In this document: positions 18,996-36,100 of the stretch, piece by piece | Numbering within the stretch: the stretch's first letter is position 1 | Layout of the letters: each line of letters begins with the position of its first letter | Assembly (NCBI GenBank): GCA_016706545.1 | Contig: JADJJK010000075.1 | Span: 176,522 to 240,521, forward strand | Direction: 5' to 3' | Length of the DNA stretch: 64,000 bases | From: Myxococcales bacterium | Lineage (GTDB): Bacteria > Myxococcota_A > Polyangia > Haliangiales > Haliangiaceae | Program-made: the position numbers and the translations under genes | Notes under the pieces: model-generated | What the model was told of the DNA's origin: nothing | Seen by the model: the letters and a program-made list of their open reading frames with translations, nothing else | Database searches by the model: none

Positions 18996-20203
18996 GCTCG
19001 TCGCAGCCGGAGGAGCGACGCTCGCCCCAAGGGCGCTCGCCGGCTCACCGCTTGGCCCAGGGGCTGGATCTCTGCCAGCCCCTGCTGGCGGCCTGCGCGC
19101 CGCAACTGCGGCTCTACCCCAAGCTCGATGCTTCTGCCTCCGCGGTGTTCGACGTCGACGCCGTGGCGGTGGCTAACCGCCTGGTGACGGCGGTGGCGCA
19201 GCGGTATGCGCTGCCGGCGCCGGTCTTCGTGTGGCCGCCGCCTGAGGACCCAAACGCGCTCGAGGCCGCGCTGTGCGCGTACTGCGAGCTCGGCGTGGAG
19301 GACTGGCGCGCGCTGGTGAGCGACCCGCACGCGCTGGCCGAGGTCGCGGCGCTGCCCGACTTCGGCCAGGAGGAGCGGCGGCTGGTGGAGGTCGACGGGC
19401 ACCCGCCGGTCATCACGTACTCCCAGGGCCCCGCGGGCCCCGCGGGCAAGGACGCCATCGTCATCGTGCCGCCGTGCGGCGTGCCGGCGCGCCTGTTTCG
19501 GCCGTGGTTCGCGGCGCTCGGCGCTCGGCACCGGGTGGTCACCTACGAGAACCCATACCTCTTCGGCGACTGGCGTCAGGCTCCGGAGCCTCGCCTGGAG
19601 GTCGCGGCCGAGGGCGAGCTGGTGGCGGGCGTCCTGCGGGGGCTCGGGATCGAGCGCGCGCACCTGGTCGCGATCTGCGGCGGCGCGCCGATCGCGCTCG
19701 CCACCTCGATGCTGGCGCCCGAGCGAGTCGCTTCGGTCGCGATGTGTCACGGCGATCTGTTCTTTGGACCGCAGACCCAGCGCACGCCCTTTCAGCTCCA
19801 GTTCCAGGGCCTCTTGCGCGAGGTGACGAGCGGCGCGGTTCGCGCGCGCTCGCTCTACGAGATGTTCCTCGATCCCGCGCTGCACTACAGCGTGCCGACC
19901 CCGCTGGCGCCGTTCGTGCTCGTGCCATACGCAGACCTGGCGCTGTTCCGGAGGTACGCCGGCATCAACTACGCGCTCATGGCCTACGACTCCACGCCCG
20001 CGGCGACCGCGCTGGCGTGCCCGGTGCTGCTGGTCACGAGCCGCAGCGATCGCATGACCCACCCGGCGGCTTCGTACCAGGCGCAGAGCCTGATCCAGGG
20101 CAGCCGGCTGTGGGAGCGTGACGCCGGCAACCACCACGACGCGCTGTTGCCCAACGCCGACCTGTTCGCCGCGTTGGCGCAGTTCGCGCTGGAAGCCGAG
20201 TGA
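18992..20203 (+). CDS. SyrC-like aminoacyl shuttle (alpha/beta-hydrolase fold, Cys nucleophile)
   Basis: Protein of 403 residues starting at a GTG that overlaps the halogenase stop (GTGA). The C-terminal two thirds have an alpha/beta-hydrolase fold with the nucleophile elbow 'LVAICGGAPIAL'; the nucleophile is Cys229 rather than Ser, as in SyrC (Cys224). Late 'NHHDALLPN' supplies a candidate His. SyrC moves 4-chlorothreonine from the SyrB1 carrier to an adenylation-less module of SyrE. The same job is expected here, with the PCP-TE protein or the PCP at 33153-36482 as acceptor. Adjacency to the A-PCP and halogenase genes, in the order B1-B2-C, supports this. Identity is strong; the acceptor is inferred. 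Confidence 0.85.
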   Translation: MSSSQPEERRSPQGRSPAHRLAQGLDLCQPLLAACAPQLRLYPKLDASASAVFDVDAVAVANRLVTAVAQRYALPAPVFVWPPPEDPNALEAALCAYCELGVEDWRALVSDPHALAEVAALPDFGQEERRLVEVDGHPPVITYSQGPAGPAGKDAIVIVPPCGVPARLFRPWFAALGARHRVVTYENPYLFGDWRQAPEPRLEVAAEGELVAGVLRGLGIERAHLVAICGGAPIALATSMLAPERVASVAMCHGDLFFGPQTQRTPFQLQFQGLLREVTSGAVRARSLYEMFLDPALHYSVPTPLAPFVLVPYADLALFRRYAGINYALMAYDSTPAATALACPVLLVTSRSDRMTHPAASYQAQSLIQGSRLWERDAGNHHDALLPNADLFAALAQFALEAE

Positions 20204-20231
20204 GCGGCGCGTCACGCCGCCAGATCTCGCC

Positions 20232-20960
20232 ATGACCGAGCGGGTCGCCGTGGTTACCAACGTCACCGCCTACGCGGGCCCCGGCTCCGTCGGCGGCCTG
20301 CTGGAGGCGGGGTATCGGGTGCTGGGCCACGATCCGTCGTTCGAGAGCGAGGCGGCGCGGCGCGAGTTCGAGCTGGGGCACCCGGCGGCGAGCGCCTATC
20401 CCAGCAAGTCGGTGAACGGGGTGGTGGGGCACGCGATCAAGCAGTGGGGGCAGCTCGACGTGCTGGTGTGCAACGATGTCCTGCCCCTGCAGTACCAGCC
20501 GGTGGAAGAGCTGGAGGCCGGTGACATCCGCCGCGCCGCGGACGCCCTGGTGACCACGCCGATGACGTTGACCGCGCGCGCCGCGGTCGAGATGAAGCGC
20601 CGCGGCGGCGGCGCGATCGTGCTGATCACGTCCGCCGCGCCGAGCCGTCCGGAGCCCGGGTTCTCCATCTACAGCTCGCTCCGCGCCGCGGCGTCGGCGT
20701 TCGCGCAGGCGGCGGCGCGCGAGCTCGCGCCCCACCGCATCACGGTCAACGCGATCGCGCCGAACTTCCTCGAGAGCGAGCTCTATTATCCCGACGCGCT
20801 GTGGGGGACTGCCGAGGGGCGCGCCAAGCTCGAGCGCCTGTTGCCGATGGGCAGGCTTGGCAGCGGGCGCGAGCTCGGCGCGCTGGTCGCGTTTTTGGCC
20901 AACGGCACGGCGGGGTTTCTGACCGGAGAGGTCGTCAAGTTTGCGGGAGGGTGGCCGTGA
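20232..20960 (+). CDS. halohydrin dehalogenase-like enzyme (atypical SDR)
   Basis: Protein of 242 residues with an SDR fold but without the glycine-rich NAD(P) loop. In its place is T9-x4-Y14-x-G16 ('TNVTAYAGPGS'), the first diagnostic motif of halohydrin dehalogenases. The catalytic set is Ser134-x12-Tyr147-x3-Arg151 (Arg instead of the SDR Lys), the second diagnostic motif. Pro177-Asn178-Phe179-Leu180 matches the halide-binding loop (PNYL in HheC), and 'GHDPSFE' and 'DVLVCNDV' also resemble HheC. These enzymes close vicinal halohydrins to epoxides with release of halide and need no cofactor. 4-Chlorothreonine is such a halohydrin, so the inferred role is conversion of the chlorinated Thr to a beta,gamma-epoxide. 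It starts 28 nt after the shuttle gene and overlaps the next gene by 4 nt. Confidence 0.88.
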   Translation: MTERVAVVTNVTAYAGPGSVGGLLEAGYRVLGHDPSFESEAARREFELGHPAASAYPSKSVNGVVGHAIKQWGQLDVLVCNDVLPLQYQPVEELEAGDIRRAADALVTTPMTLTARAAVEMKRRGGGAIVLITSAAPSRPEPGFSIYSSLRAAASAFAQAAARELAPHRITVNAIAPNFLESELYYPDALWGTAEGRAKLERLLPMGRLGSGRELGALVAFLANGTAGFLTGEVVKFAGGWP

Positions 20961-21832
20961 AGCAGAGAACTGAAACCAGCCGCAAGATGAAGGAGCTGTT
21001 TGTGCCACCCCCGGTGGCGGCAGCGTGTCTCACCTTGCTGGGCTACCTCGCGGCCATCGTCGCGCTGACCTGGGCAGCGCAGCGAGCCGCCAACGTCGCA
21101 GCGACGGTGGTCGCGGCGGCGCTGCTGGCGAGCTGCTTCAAGGGGCTCAACAACATCGTTCATGAGTGCTCGCATCGCTCGTTCTGCCGCTCGCTGCGCG
21201 CCAACCGCGCGCTGGGGATCGGCGTGTGCATGCTGCTGCTCACCGACTTCGCGTCGTACCTCCGGGAGCACGCGAGCCATCATCGCTACCTGGGCGACTA
21301 CACGCGCGATCTCGACTTCCAGCTACGGCAGCAGCTCGATCACTCCCAGCGCATCACCTGGGGGCGCATCGCCCGCGACGTGCTGACCCTGCGGGTCTTC
21401 GCGTTCTACTTGCCGCGCGTCGCGCTAGGCAACCCGCAGCACCTGGTGGGCGCGGCGCTGCTGGTCGGCGTGCTCGTCGCCCTGGGCATGGCCGGCGCGT
21501 GGCACGCGGTGAGCGCGCTGGTGCTGTCGTACGTGGTGTTCCTGGCGGTGCTGCGCTACCTCATCGACATCGTCGATCACGGCGGCCTGTACCGCGCGGA
21601 CGTCGAAGAGCTGCACAAGAGCCGCAACTTCATCATCCGCAACCCGCTGCTGCGCTGGATGCTGTTCCCGCGCAACGACTGCTACCACCTGGTGCATCAC
21701 CTCTACCCGTACGTGCCGGTGTCGTGCTTCGGGCAGGCCCACGCCTTGCTACTCGAGGAAGACGACTACCGGCGGCTGCCGCACGCGGCGCGGCTCGCCG
21801 CCTTCGACGCCACCGCTCAGGAGCCCGTGTGA
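20957..21832 (+). CDS. membrane fatty-acid-desaturase-family di-iron enzyme
   Basis: Protein of 291 residues, GTG start overlapping the previous stop. Several hydrophobic segments and three histidine boxes are visible: His69-x3-His73 ('VHECSHRSF'), His105-x2-HisHis109 ('EHASHHRYLGD') and His244-x2-HisHis248 ('CYHLVHHLYP'). A further His lies in 'IVDHGGLYR'. This is the FA_desaturase pattern: a membrane di-iron centre that desaturates, hydroxylates or otherwise oxidises C-H bonds. Inside this cluster the substrate may be an amino acid, a carrier-bound unit or a lipid tail; there is no starter C or AMP ligase for a fatty acid, which weakens the last. Exact reaction unknown. Confidence 0.8.
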   Translation: MKQRTETSRKMKELFVPPPVAAACLTLLGYLAAIVALTWAAQRAANVAATVVAAALLASCFKGLNNIVHECSHRSFCRSLRANRALGIGVCMLLLTDFASYLREHASHHRYLGDYTRDLDFQLRQQLDHSQRITWGRIARDVLTLRVFAFYLPRVALGNPQHLVGAALLVGVLVALGMAGAWHAVSALVLSYVVFLAVLRYLIDIVDHGGLYRADVEELHKSRNFIIRNPLLRWMLFPRNDCYHLVHHLYPYVPVSCFGQAHALLLEEDDYRRLPHAARLAAFDATAQEPV

Positions 21833-22881
21833 ACGCCACCGCCTCGCAGCCCTCCGTCGAGACCGATCGCCCAGGCCCGATCCTGATCGAGCAAGTCCTC
21901 GCCGACATCTGGCGCTTCACCCTCGACCTGGAGGCGGTGGAGCTCGACGCCAGCTTCTTCTCGCTGGGCGGGGACTCGCTGCTGGCGATGGTCACCATCG
22001 AGCAGATCAAGCAACGGCTTGGCTGGCGCCTGAACCTCGGTGAGCTCATGCGGCTGCCCAGCATCCGCGCGCTCGCCGCCAGCCGCGCCACCCCACAGCT
22101 CGCCAACGACGAGCGGCCGCTGGTGCGCCTGAGCAATCGCGGCGACTTGCCGCCGCTGGTGCTGCTGCATCCGGAGACCGGCCTCGCCAGCGCCTATGGC
22201 AAGCTGGTGCGCTGGCTCGGCCGAGGGCGCGGGTGCTACGCGGTCCAGTCGCCGCTGTTCTCGGGGGAGGAGCTGCCGCCGACCATCGAGCAGCAGGCGG
22301 AGCTCTACGCCGAGCTCCTGTACGAGGAGTTCGCCGACGAGGAGATCCACCTCGCGGGCTGGAGCGGCGGCGCCGCGCTGGCGTACGAGCTGGCGCGGAT
22401 CGGGCCGGCGCGGCAGCTCGGGGTCAGCAAGCTGGTCTTGATCGATCCGCCGCCCCCCGCCGCCCCCGAGCCGCCGCGCGAGCTGCTGCTCGCCAGGTTC
22501 GCGGAGCAGCTCGCCGCGCAGAGCGGCCGCGACCAGCCCGCGGGGCTCGGCGCGGGGGACCCCGGGGACGTCGCGAGCCTGGTGCCCTGGGTGTTCGGCG
22601 CCGGCGCGGAGCTGAGCGCCGGCAGCGCGGCGCTCGACGCGGCGGTCGAGACGTATCGCACCTGCACCAGCGCGCTCGCGCGCTACACCGTCGGGGACGC
22701 GCCGGACGCGCTAGACGTGCCGGCGCTGCTGCTGCACGGCGCCGCCACCGAGGCCGCCGCCGCGTCCTGGCGCCTGGCGTGCCCGGCGGCCACCGCGCAG
22801 CTCGCCGGGGACGCCGGCGGGCCGCTTTGCGCCGAAGCCGCGCGCGCGCTCGCCGACAAGATCGGCACGTTCTGCCGCTAG
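21829..22881 (+). CDS. PCP-thioesterase didomain protein
   Basis: Protein of 350 residues. Carrier domain about 15-85 with Ser50 in 'FFSLGGDSLLAM'; alpha/beta-hydrolase thioesterase about 100-350 with Ser179 in 'AGWSGGAAL' and a candidate Asp in 'VLIDPPPP'. I cannot find the usual late catalytic His: the region where 'GxHF' is expected reads 'LAGDAGGPLCAEA'. There is no C or A domain. It would complete the last module (C from the main NRPS or from 36479-37900) and release the peptide. The PCP must be loaded in trans, probably by the SyrC-like protein. The start GTG overlaps the desaturase stop. Confidence 0.85.
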   Translation: MNATASQPSVETDRPGPILIEQVLADIWRFTLDLEAVELDASFFSLGGDSLLAMVTIEQIKQRLGWRLNLGELMRLPSIRALAASRATPQLANDERPLVRLSNRGDLPPLVLLHPETGLASAYGKLVRWLGRGRGCYAVQSPLFSGEELPPTIEQQAELYAELLYEEFADEEIHLAGWSGGAALAYELARIGPARQLGVSKLVLIDPPPPAAPEPPRELLLARFAEQLAAQSGRDQPAGLGAGDPGDVASLVPWVFGAGAELSAGSAALDAAVETYRTCTSALARYTVGDAPDALDVPALLLHGAATEAAAASWRLACPAATAQLAGDAGGPLCAEAARALADKIGTFCR

Positions 22882-22910
22882 CTCGCCTCTCTCACTTGCA
22901 GGAAAAGACC

Positions 22911-23140
22911 ATGGCGCAATCGCACACCAATCCATTCGAGGACGAGCAGGGCAGCTATCAGGTCCTGGTCAACGACGAAGGCCAACATTCGCTGTGGCCC
23001 GCGCAGCTCGCCGTGCCGGCGGGGTGGCGACGGGCGTTTGGTCCCGAAGCGCGCGCCTCGTGCTTGCGCTTCGTCGACGAGAGCTGGCGTGATCTGCGGC
23101 CGCGCAGCTTGGTCGAGGCGGCGGGCGGCGAGGAGCGCTG

Positions 23141-23141
<1 letters not shown>
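22911..23141 (+). CDS. MbtH-like protein
   Basis: Protein of 76 residues with the family pattern 'NPFEDEQGSYQVLVNDEGQH' followed by 'SLWPAQLAVPAGWR' and a C-terminal 'DLRP'. MbtH proteins bind the N-terminal part of adenylation domains and are needed for folding or activity of many of them. An AGGAAAAG ribosome site is 5-6 nt before ATG 22911. The last base of its stop is the first base of the NRPS ATG. One or more of the three active A domains here probably depends on it. Confidence 0.95.
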
Positions 23142-31437
<8,296 letters not shown>

Positions 31438-31438
<1 letters not shown>

Positions 31439-32667
31439 TGGGCTTGCGCGAGACCCTGGCCAACCTGCCGCCCGCGGTGCGGGTGCTGCTGGCGTGCAGC
31501 ACGGCGCGCGCGCTGAGCTTCTTCGCGCTGCTGCCGTTCCTTCCGATCTACCTGCACAACCACCTCAAGCTCGACATGCAGAGCGTCGGGCTCGCGCTCG
31601 GCCTGTGCCTTTTGGTCGCCACCCTGACCAGCGTGTACGGGGGCTATCTGGCGGATCGCTACGACAAGCTCCGCTTCCTGATCTTCCTTGACCTGGTGAT
31701 GGCGGGCCTCTACCTGTCGTTGCCGCTGGCCAGTCACCCTGGCCTGGTGCTGCTCTTGCTGGTGCTGGTCAACACCTGCTCGGCATCGATCGGCGTCACC
31801 GGGAACGCGTTCTTGTCCGACCTGCTGCCTGCGGACAGCCGGGCGCGCGTCGTCTCGCTGCGCTATGCGCTGCAGAACATCGGCGCCGCCGTTGGCCCGT
31901 TCCTGGGGGCGTGGGCCGCCAAGCTCCACTCCTTTGGCCCGTTCTTCCTGGCGGCCATGGTCACCTCGGTGGTGTTGGTGCTCCTGATCGCGTTTCGCCA
32001 CCGCTTCGATGGCGTGGTCGCCACCAAGGCCGAGCGTGAGCCGCCGCTCGACTTCGGCGCGACGATCGACGTCCTGCGCAACGATCGTCGCCTCATGCTG
32101 TTCACCCTGGGCGGGATCCTCAGCATGGTGGTGTACGGGCCGCTCCTGACCTACCTCACGCAGTACCTGGTCACGATCGAGAGCCCGGCCAAGGCATACC
32201 AGACGGTGACCTACGTCTCGGCGGTCAACGCCGCCGTGGTGATCTCGCTGCAGTACTTCGTCGGAGCGCGGCTGCGCAAGGAGAACCTGCGGCGCTGGCT
32301 GACCTGGGGCACCGGCGCGCTGGCGCTGGGCCTGGCGGGGCTATCGGTGAGCAACGCGCTGCCGGTGTGGATGATCGCCATCGCGGTGTTCACGCTTGGA
32401 GAGGTCATCATCGTGCCGGCCGAGTACATGATGATCGACGCGATCGCCCCCGATAAGCTGCGCGGCAGCTACTTTGGCGTGCAGAACTTGATCTTCATCG
32501 GGGTGGCGCTGGGGCCACCGCTGTGCGGCGTGCTCCTGCGTCACACCACGCCGGACGTCATGTTCTATGTGCTGATCGGCATCACGGTGCTTGGCTGGGC
32601 GTTCTACTACTTCGGGTGTCGCGCGGCCGAGGAGTCCCAGGTCATGCAGCCCGAGAAGGTGGTGTGA
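31438..32667 (+). CDS. MFS transporter, probable peptide exporter
   Basis: Integral membrane protein of 409 residues with about 12 transmembrane segments. The MFS loop motif between helices 2 and 3 is 'GGYLADRYDKLR', and helix 4-5 carries 'RVVSLRYALQNIGAAVGPFL'. 'EYMMIDAIAPDKLRGSYFG' is typical of MdtH/YceL-like drug exporters. Its ATG overlaps the NRPS stop by one base (an adjacent GTG three bases earlier is an alternative), so it is expressed with the synthetase and most simply exports the product or protects the producer. Confidence 0.88.
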
Positions 32668-33095
32668 GCTTGTACTCGTGGGACGAGGAGCGCAACGCGG
32701 CGAACCTCGAGCGGCATGGCCTGTCGTTCGAGGTGGCGGTCAAGATCTTCACCGACCCGCTGCTGGTGACCTCCGATCCGGTGGAGGGCCCCGACGGCGA
32801 GCGGACCTGGAGCGCCATCGGCGTCATCGGCCCTGGAACGCTGCCGCTGGTGGTCGTGTACACCCTGCACGACATCGCCGGCGCAGCGCAGCAGGTCCAC
32901 CTGCTCTCGGCGCGGCCCCTGACCGGGCGCGAGCGCCACGCGCTCGGCGGTCGGTCGGCCGCCGTCGGCAAACGCGCCCCGCAGGTGCTGGGGCACGCCG
33001 CCACGCCTGGCGGCCTTGCCTGGTTTGGTCCCGCCGGGCTACGCGAGCGGGGGCCGCGGCGGACTCGCCGGACCCGTCGGCGCCACGGCGACTGA
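32664..33095 (+). CDS. BrnT-like (DUF497) protein without a BrnA partner
   Basis: Protein of 143 residues. The first about 90 residues match the BrnT/DUF497 pattern: 'YSWDEERNAANLERHGLSFE' at the start, 'IFTDPLLVTSDPVEG', 'GPGTLPLVVVYTLHD', 'VHLLSARPLTGRERHAL'. BrnT proteins are RelE-fold ribonuclease toxins neutralised by BrnA. No BrnA-like gene follows (57 nt to the next NRPS gene). The last about 50 residues form an Arg/Gly-rich tail not usual for the family. It is translationally coupled to the exporter (GTGA overlap) inside a biosynthetic operon, which is odd. Family call moderate; any toxin activity is unproven. Confidence 0.65.
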   Translation: MSLYSWDEERNAANLERHGLSFEVAVKIFTDPLLVTSDPVEGPDGERTWSAIGVIGPGTLPLVVVYTLHDIAGAAQQVHLLSARPLTGRERHALGGRSAAVGKRAPQVLGHAATPGGLAWFGPAGLRERGPRRTRRTRRRHGD

Positions 33096-33152
33096 CGCTG
33101 GCGCGCCCGCGCGTCTGGGCTGCGCGACCATCACGGAGAACGAAGAGAACCC

Positions 33153-36100
33153 ATGTCCGATAGAGAGCAGGAAGCGATCGTCCCCTCGCTGGTCCAGGCC
33201 CCCACGCTGATCGCGCGCTGGCGCGGCGTGGTGGCCAGGCACGCCACCTCCGTGGCGGTGGCGTGCGGCGAGCGCGAGGTCACCTACGGTGAGCTTGATC
33301 AGAGGGCGCGCGCGGTCGCCGCGCACCTGCTCGCCCGCGGCGTGGCGGCCTCGCAGCGCGTGGCCCTCTGCGCCGGGCCCTCGATCGACGCGGTGGCGGC
33401 GATGCTCGGCGTGCTCTACGCCGGAGCGACCTGCGTCGCGCTGGAGCCACGGTGGCCCCAGTCTCGGCTCAGGGAGCTGGTGGCGCTGGCGCGGCCGCGG
33501 CTGATCCTGCACGACCTCGAGCACGCGGCCCTGGCGGCGAGCCTGGGGCAGGAGGCGGTGGCCGGCGCTTGCTCGCTGCCGGACGTGTTGCCGGACGTGC
33601 TGCCCGACATGCTGCCCGACGTGTTGCCGCCGAGCTCCTCGGAGGAGGCGCCGGGCCTGCGGCTGCCCAGCGATCTGGGGCGCGAGCAGCCGGCGTACGT
33701 GATCCCGACCTCGGGCACAGGTCCGCTCCGCGCGGCCTCGGTTCGTCACGCCGACGTGTTGCAGGGGCTGGCCGCGTGCGAGGCGGCGCTGGAGCCAGGG
33801 CCAGGCGACGTCTGGAGCCAGCTCCACTCGGGCGCCTTCCACCTGGCGCTCTGGGAGCTGTGGGGCGCGCTGGCCTTCGGTGGGCGGCTCGTGCTGCCGG
33901 CGGCGCCGCGTCCGCGCGCGTCGGCCGAGCTGCTGTCGTTCGCGACGCGCCATGGCCTCACTGTCCTGACCTTGACGCCGTGGGAGCTCTCGGAGTGGCT
34001 GCCGCAGCTCGCGCTCGCGCCAGCGGCCGAGCGGGCGCGGCTCACGCTCTCGTTCTTGCTCGTGGCCGGCGACGTGCTGCCAGCCGGGGCGGTGCGCCGC
34101 TGGTTCGAGCTGATGGGGGAGGACGCGGTGGTCGTCAACGGGTACGGCACCGCCGAGACCGGCGGCCCGGTGGTGCTGGGCGCGCTGGCGGTGGCCGACG
34201 TGGCGCGCGACGTCCCGGCGCCGCTCGGCGTCGCGGTCGAGGGGGTGAGCTGGCAGCTGCTCGACGAGCGCGGGCGGCCGGTGCCGCGCGGCGCGGCCGG
34301 CGAGCTGGTGCTCGAGCGTGGCGCGGGGTTTGGCGCGCTGGTGGGCGCGCCCGCGCTCGTGCCCGACTCGCCCGCTCCCGACGTGCCCGACTCGCCCGAC
34401 GTGCCAGCGTCCGCGCGCAGGCTGCGCACCGGCGATCTGGCGCGGCAGGCGGCCGACGGCGGGCTGGTGGTGGTGGAGCGCCTCGGCGCCTCGGTGATGA
34501 CGCGCGGCGTGCGGGTGTCTCCGGGCGAGGTGGAGGTGGCGCTGCGCGGCTGCAGCGGAGTGGCTGCCGCGGTGGTGCTCGGCCGCGGCGCAGCGACCGG
34601 CCCAGCGACCGGCGCAGCGGCGGGCCCAGCGGCCGGCCCAGCGGCGGGCGCCGCGGCGGGCCCAGCGGCGGGCCCAGCGACCGGCGACGAGCTCGAGGCC
34701 TACCTCGTGCCCACGGGCGCCGCGCTCGACGCCGAGCTGCTGCGGCGAGAGCTGCGCGATCGCGTCCCCGGGTTCTTGCACCCCCATGAGCTGCGCGTGC
34801 TCGACGAGGTCCCGCTGACCACCGCGGGCCGGCTGGACCGCGACGCGCTGCGCGGCTCAGGCCAGCCGCTGACCGGCCGGCGCCAGGCCGCGCCCACCGC
34901 CGAGGAAGCTCGGATGCTCGAGCTGTGGTGCGGCGTGCTGCAAGCGCCCGAGCTCGCCGTCGAGGATGACTTCTTCGCGGCCGGTGGCACCTCGATCCGC
35001 GCGGTCGAGCTGGTCATCGCGCTGCGCACCGCCGGGTTCCCCTGCGCCGTGCGCGACGTGCTGCAGGCCCCCACCGTGCGGGAGCTCTTGCGGCGGCTCA
35101 GCGGCAGCGCGGCGGCAGCGGCCGCCGCGGCCACCGTCGGGCCAGCGCCCGCCGTCGGGCCGGCGCCCACCCCGGCCCAAGCGGAGCTCGGCGCCGGGGC
35201 CGTGTCCGATCTGCAGCAGGTCATGCTCGAGCAGTACGCTCGCCACGCGGCGGCGGGCAACGGCGTCTACCACGTGCAGGAGTCGTTCACTCTCCTCGAT
35301 CGCCAGCTCGACGCCGCCCGGCTGGTCCGCAGCTTCGCCGAGGAGATCGCGCGCGAGCCGGCGTTTCGCACGTCCTTCGTCCGCGAGGGGGCCGGGTACC
35401 GGCGCCATCAGGCGCCCGCGCCGCAGGTGGAGCTGGCGCGCGAGGACCTGCACGCGCTCACGCCCGCGGAGCAGACGACGCGCCTTGGGGCCCACGCGCG
35501 GGCCGACCTGGCGAGGCCCTTCCCCTTCGACGGCCCGGGCGCGCTGGCCCGCTTCACCGTGTTCGAGCTGTCGGCGACCAGCGCGCGCATCTTCTCCAGC
35601 TCGCATCACGCCAACAACGACGGCTGGAGTCAGCAGCAGTTCTTGCGCTGGGTGATGGCGGCGTACCGCGGCGCGAGCGAGCCGCGGGAGCTCCTCGCCA
35701 GCGATCCCTACGACGCCTACGTCGCCGCCCAGGCCAAGGTCGCAGATGACCTCGCTGCCCGCGAGCACGGGCGCCAGCTCGCCCTGGCGCCCGGATCGCT
35801 GGTCCCGATCGATCGGCCCCCGCCCGCGCGCTACCTCGAGGTCTCCCGCGAGCTGCCGCGAGAGGAGGTGCTGGGCCTGCTGGCGCTGTCGCAGCGCGCG
35901 AGGGTCCAGGCCAAGGCGCTGTTTCTCGCCGCCGCCGCGCAGGGGCTCGCCGAGCTCACCAAGGACGAGGCCATCACCCTCGGGGTCGTGGTCAACGGCA
36001 GGCAGCCGGAGGTGCCGGGCATGCTCGAGGCGCACGGCCTGTACTGGAACCTGCAGGCGCTCACCTTGCAGCAAGCGGCGGGCGCCACCCACGCGGTGTC

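Noticed and set aside
20232..20960. Ordinary NAD(P)-dependent short-chain dehydrogenase
   Set aside because: The glycine-rich nucleotide loop is missing and the Lys of YxxxK is Arg; the halohydrin dehalogenase motifs fit at every diagnostic position.
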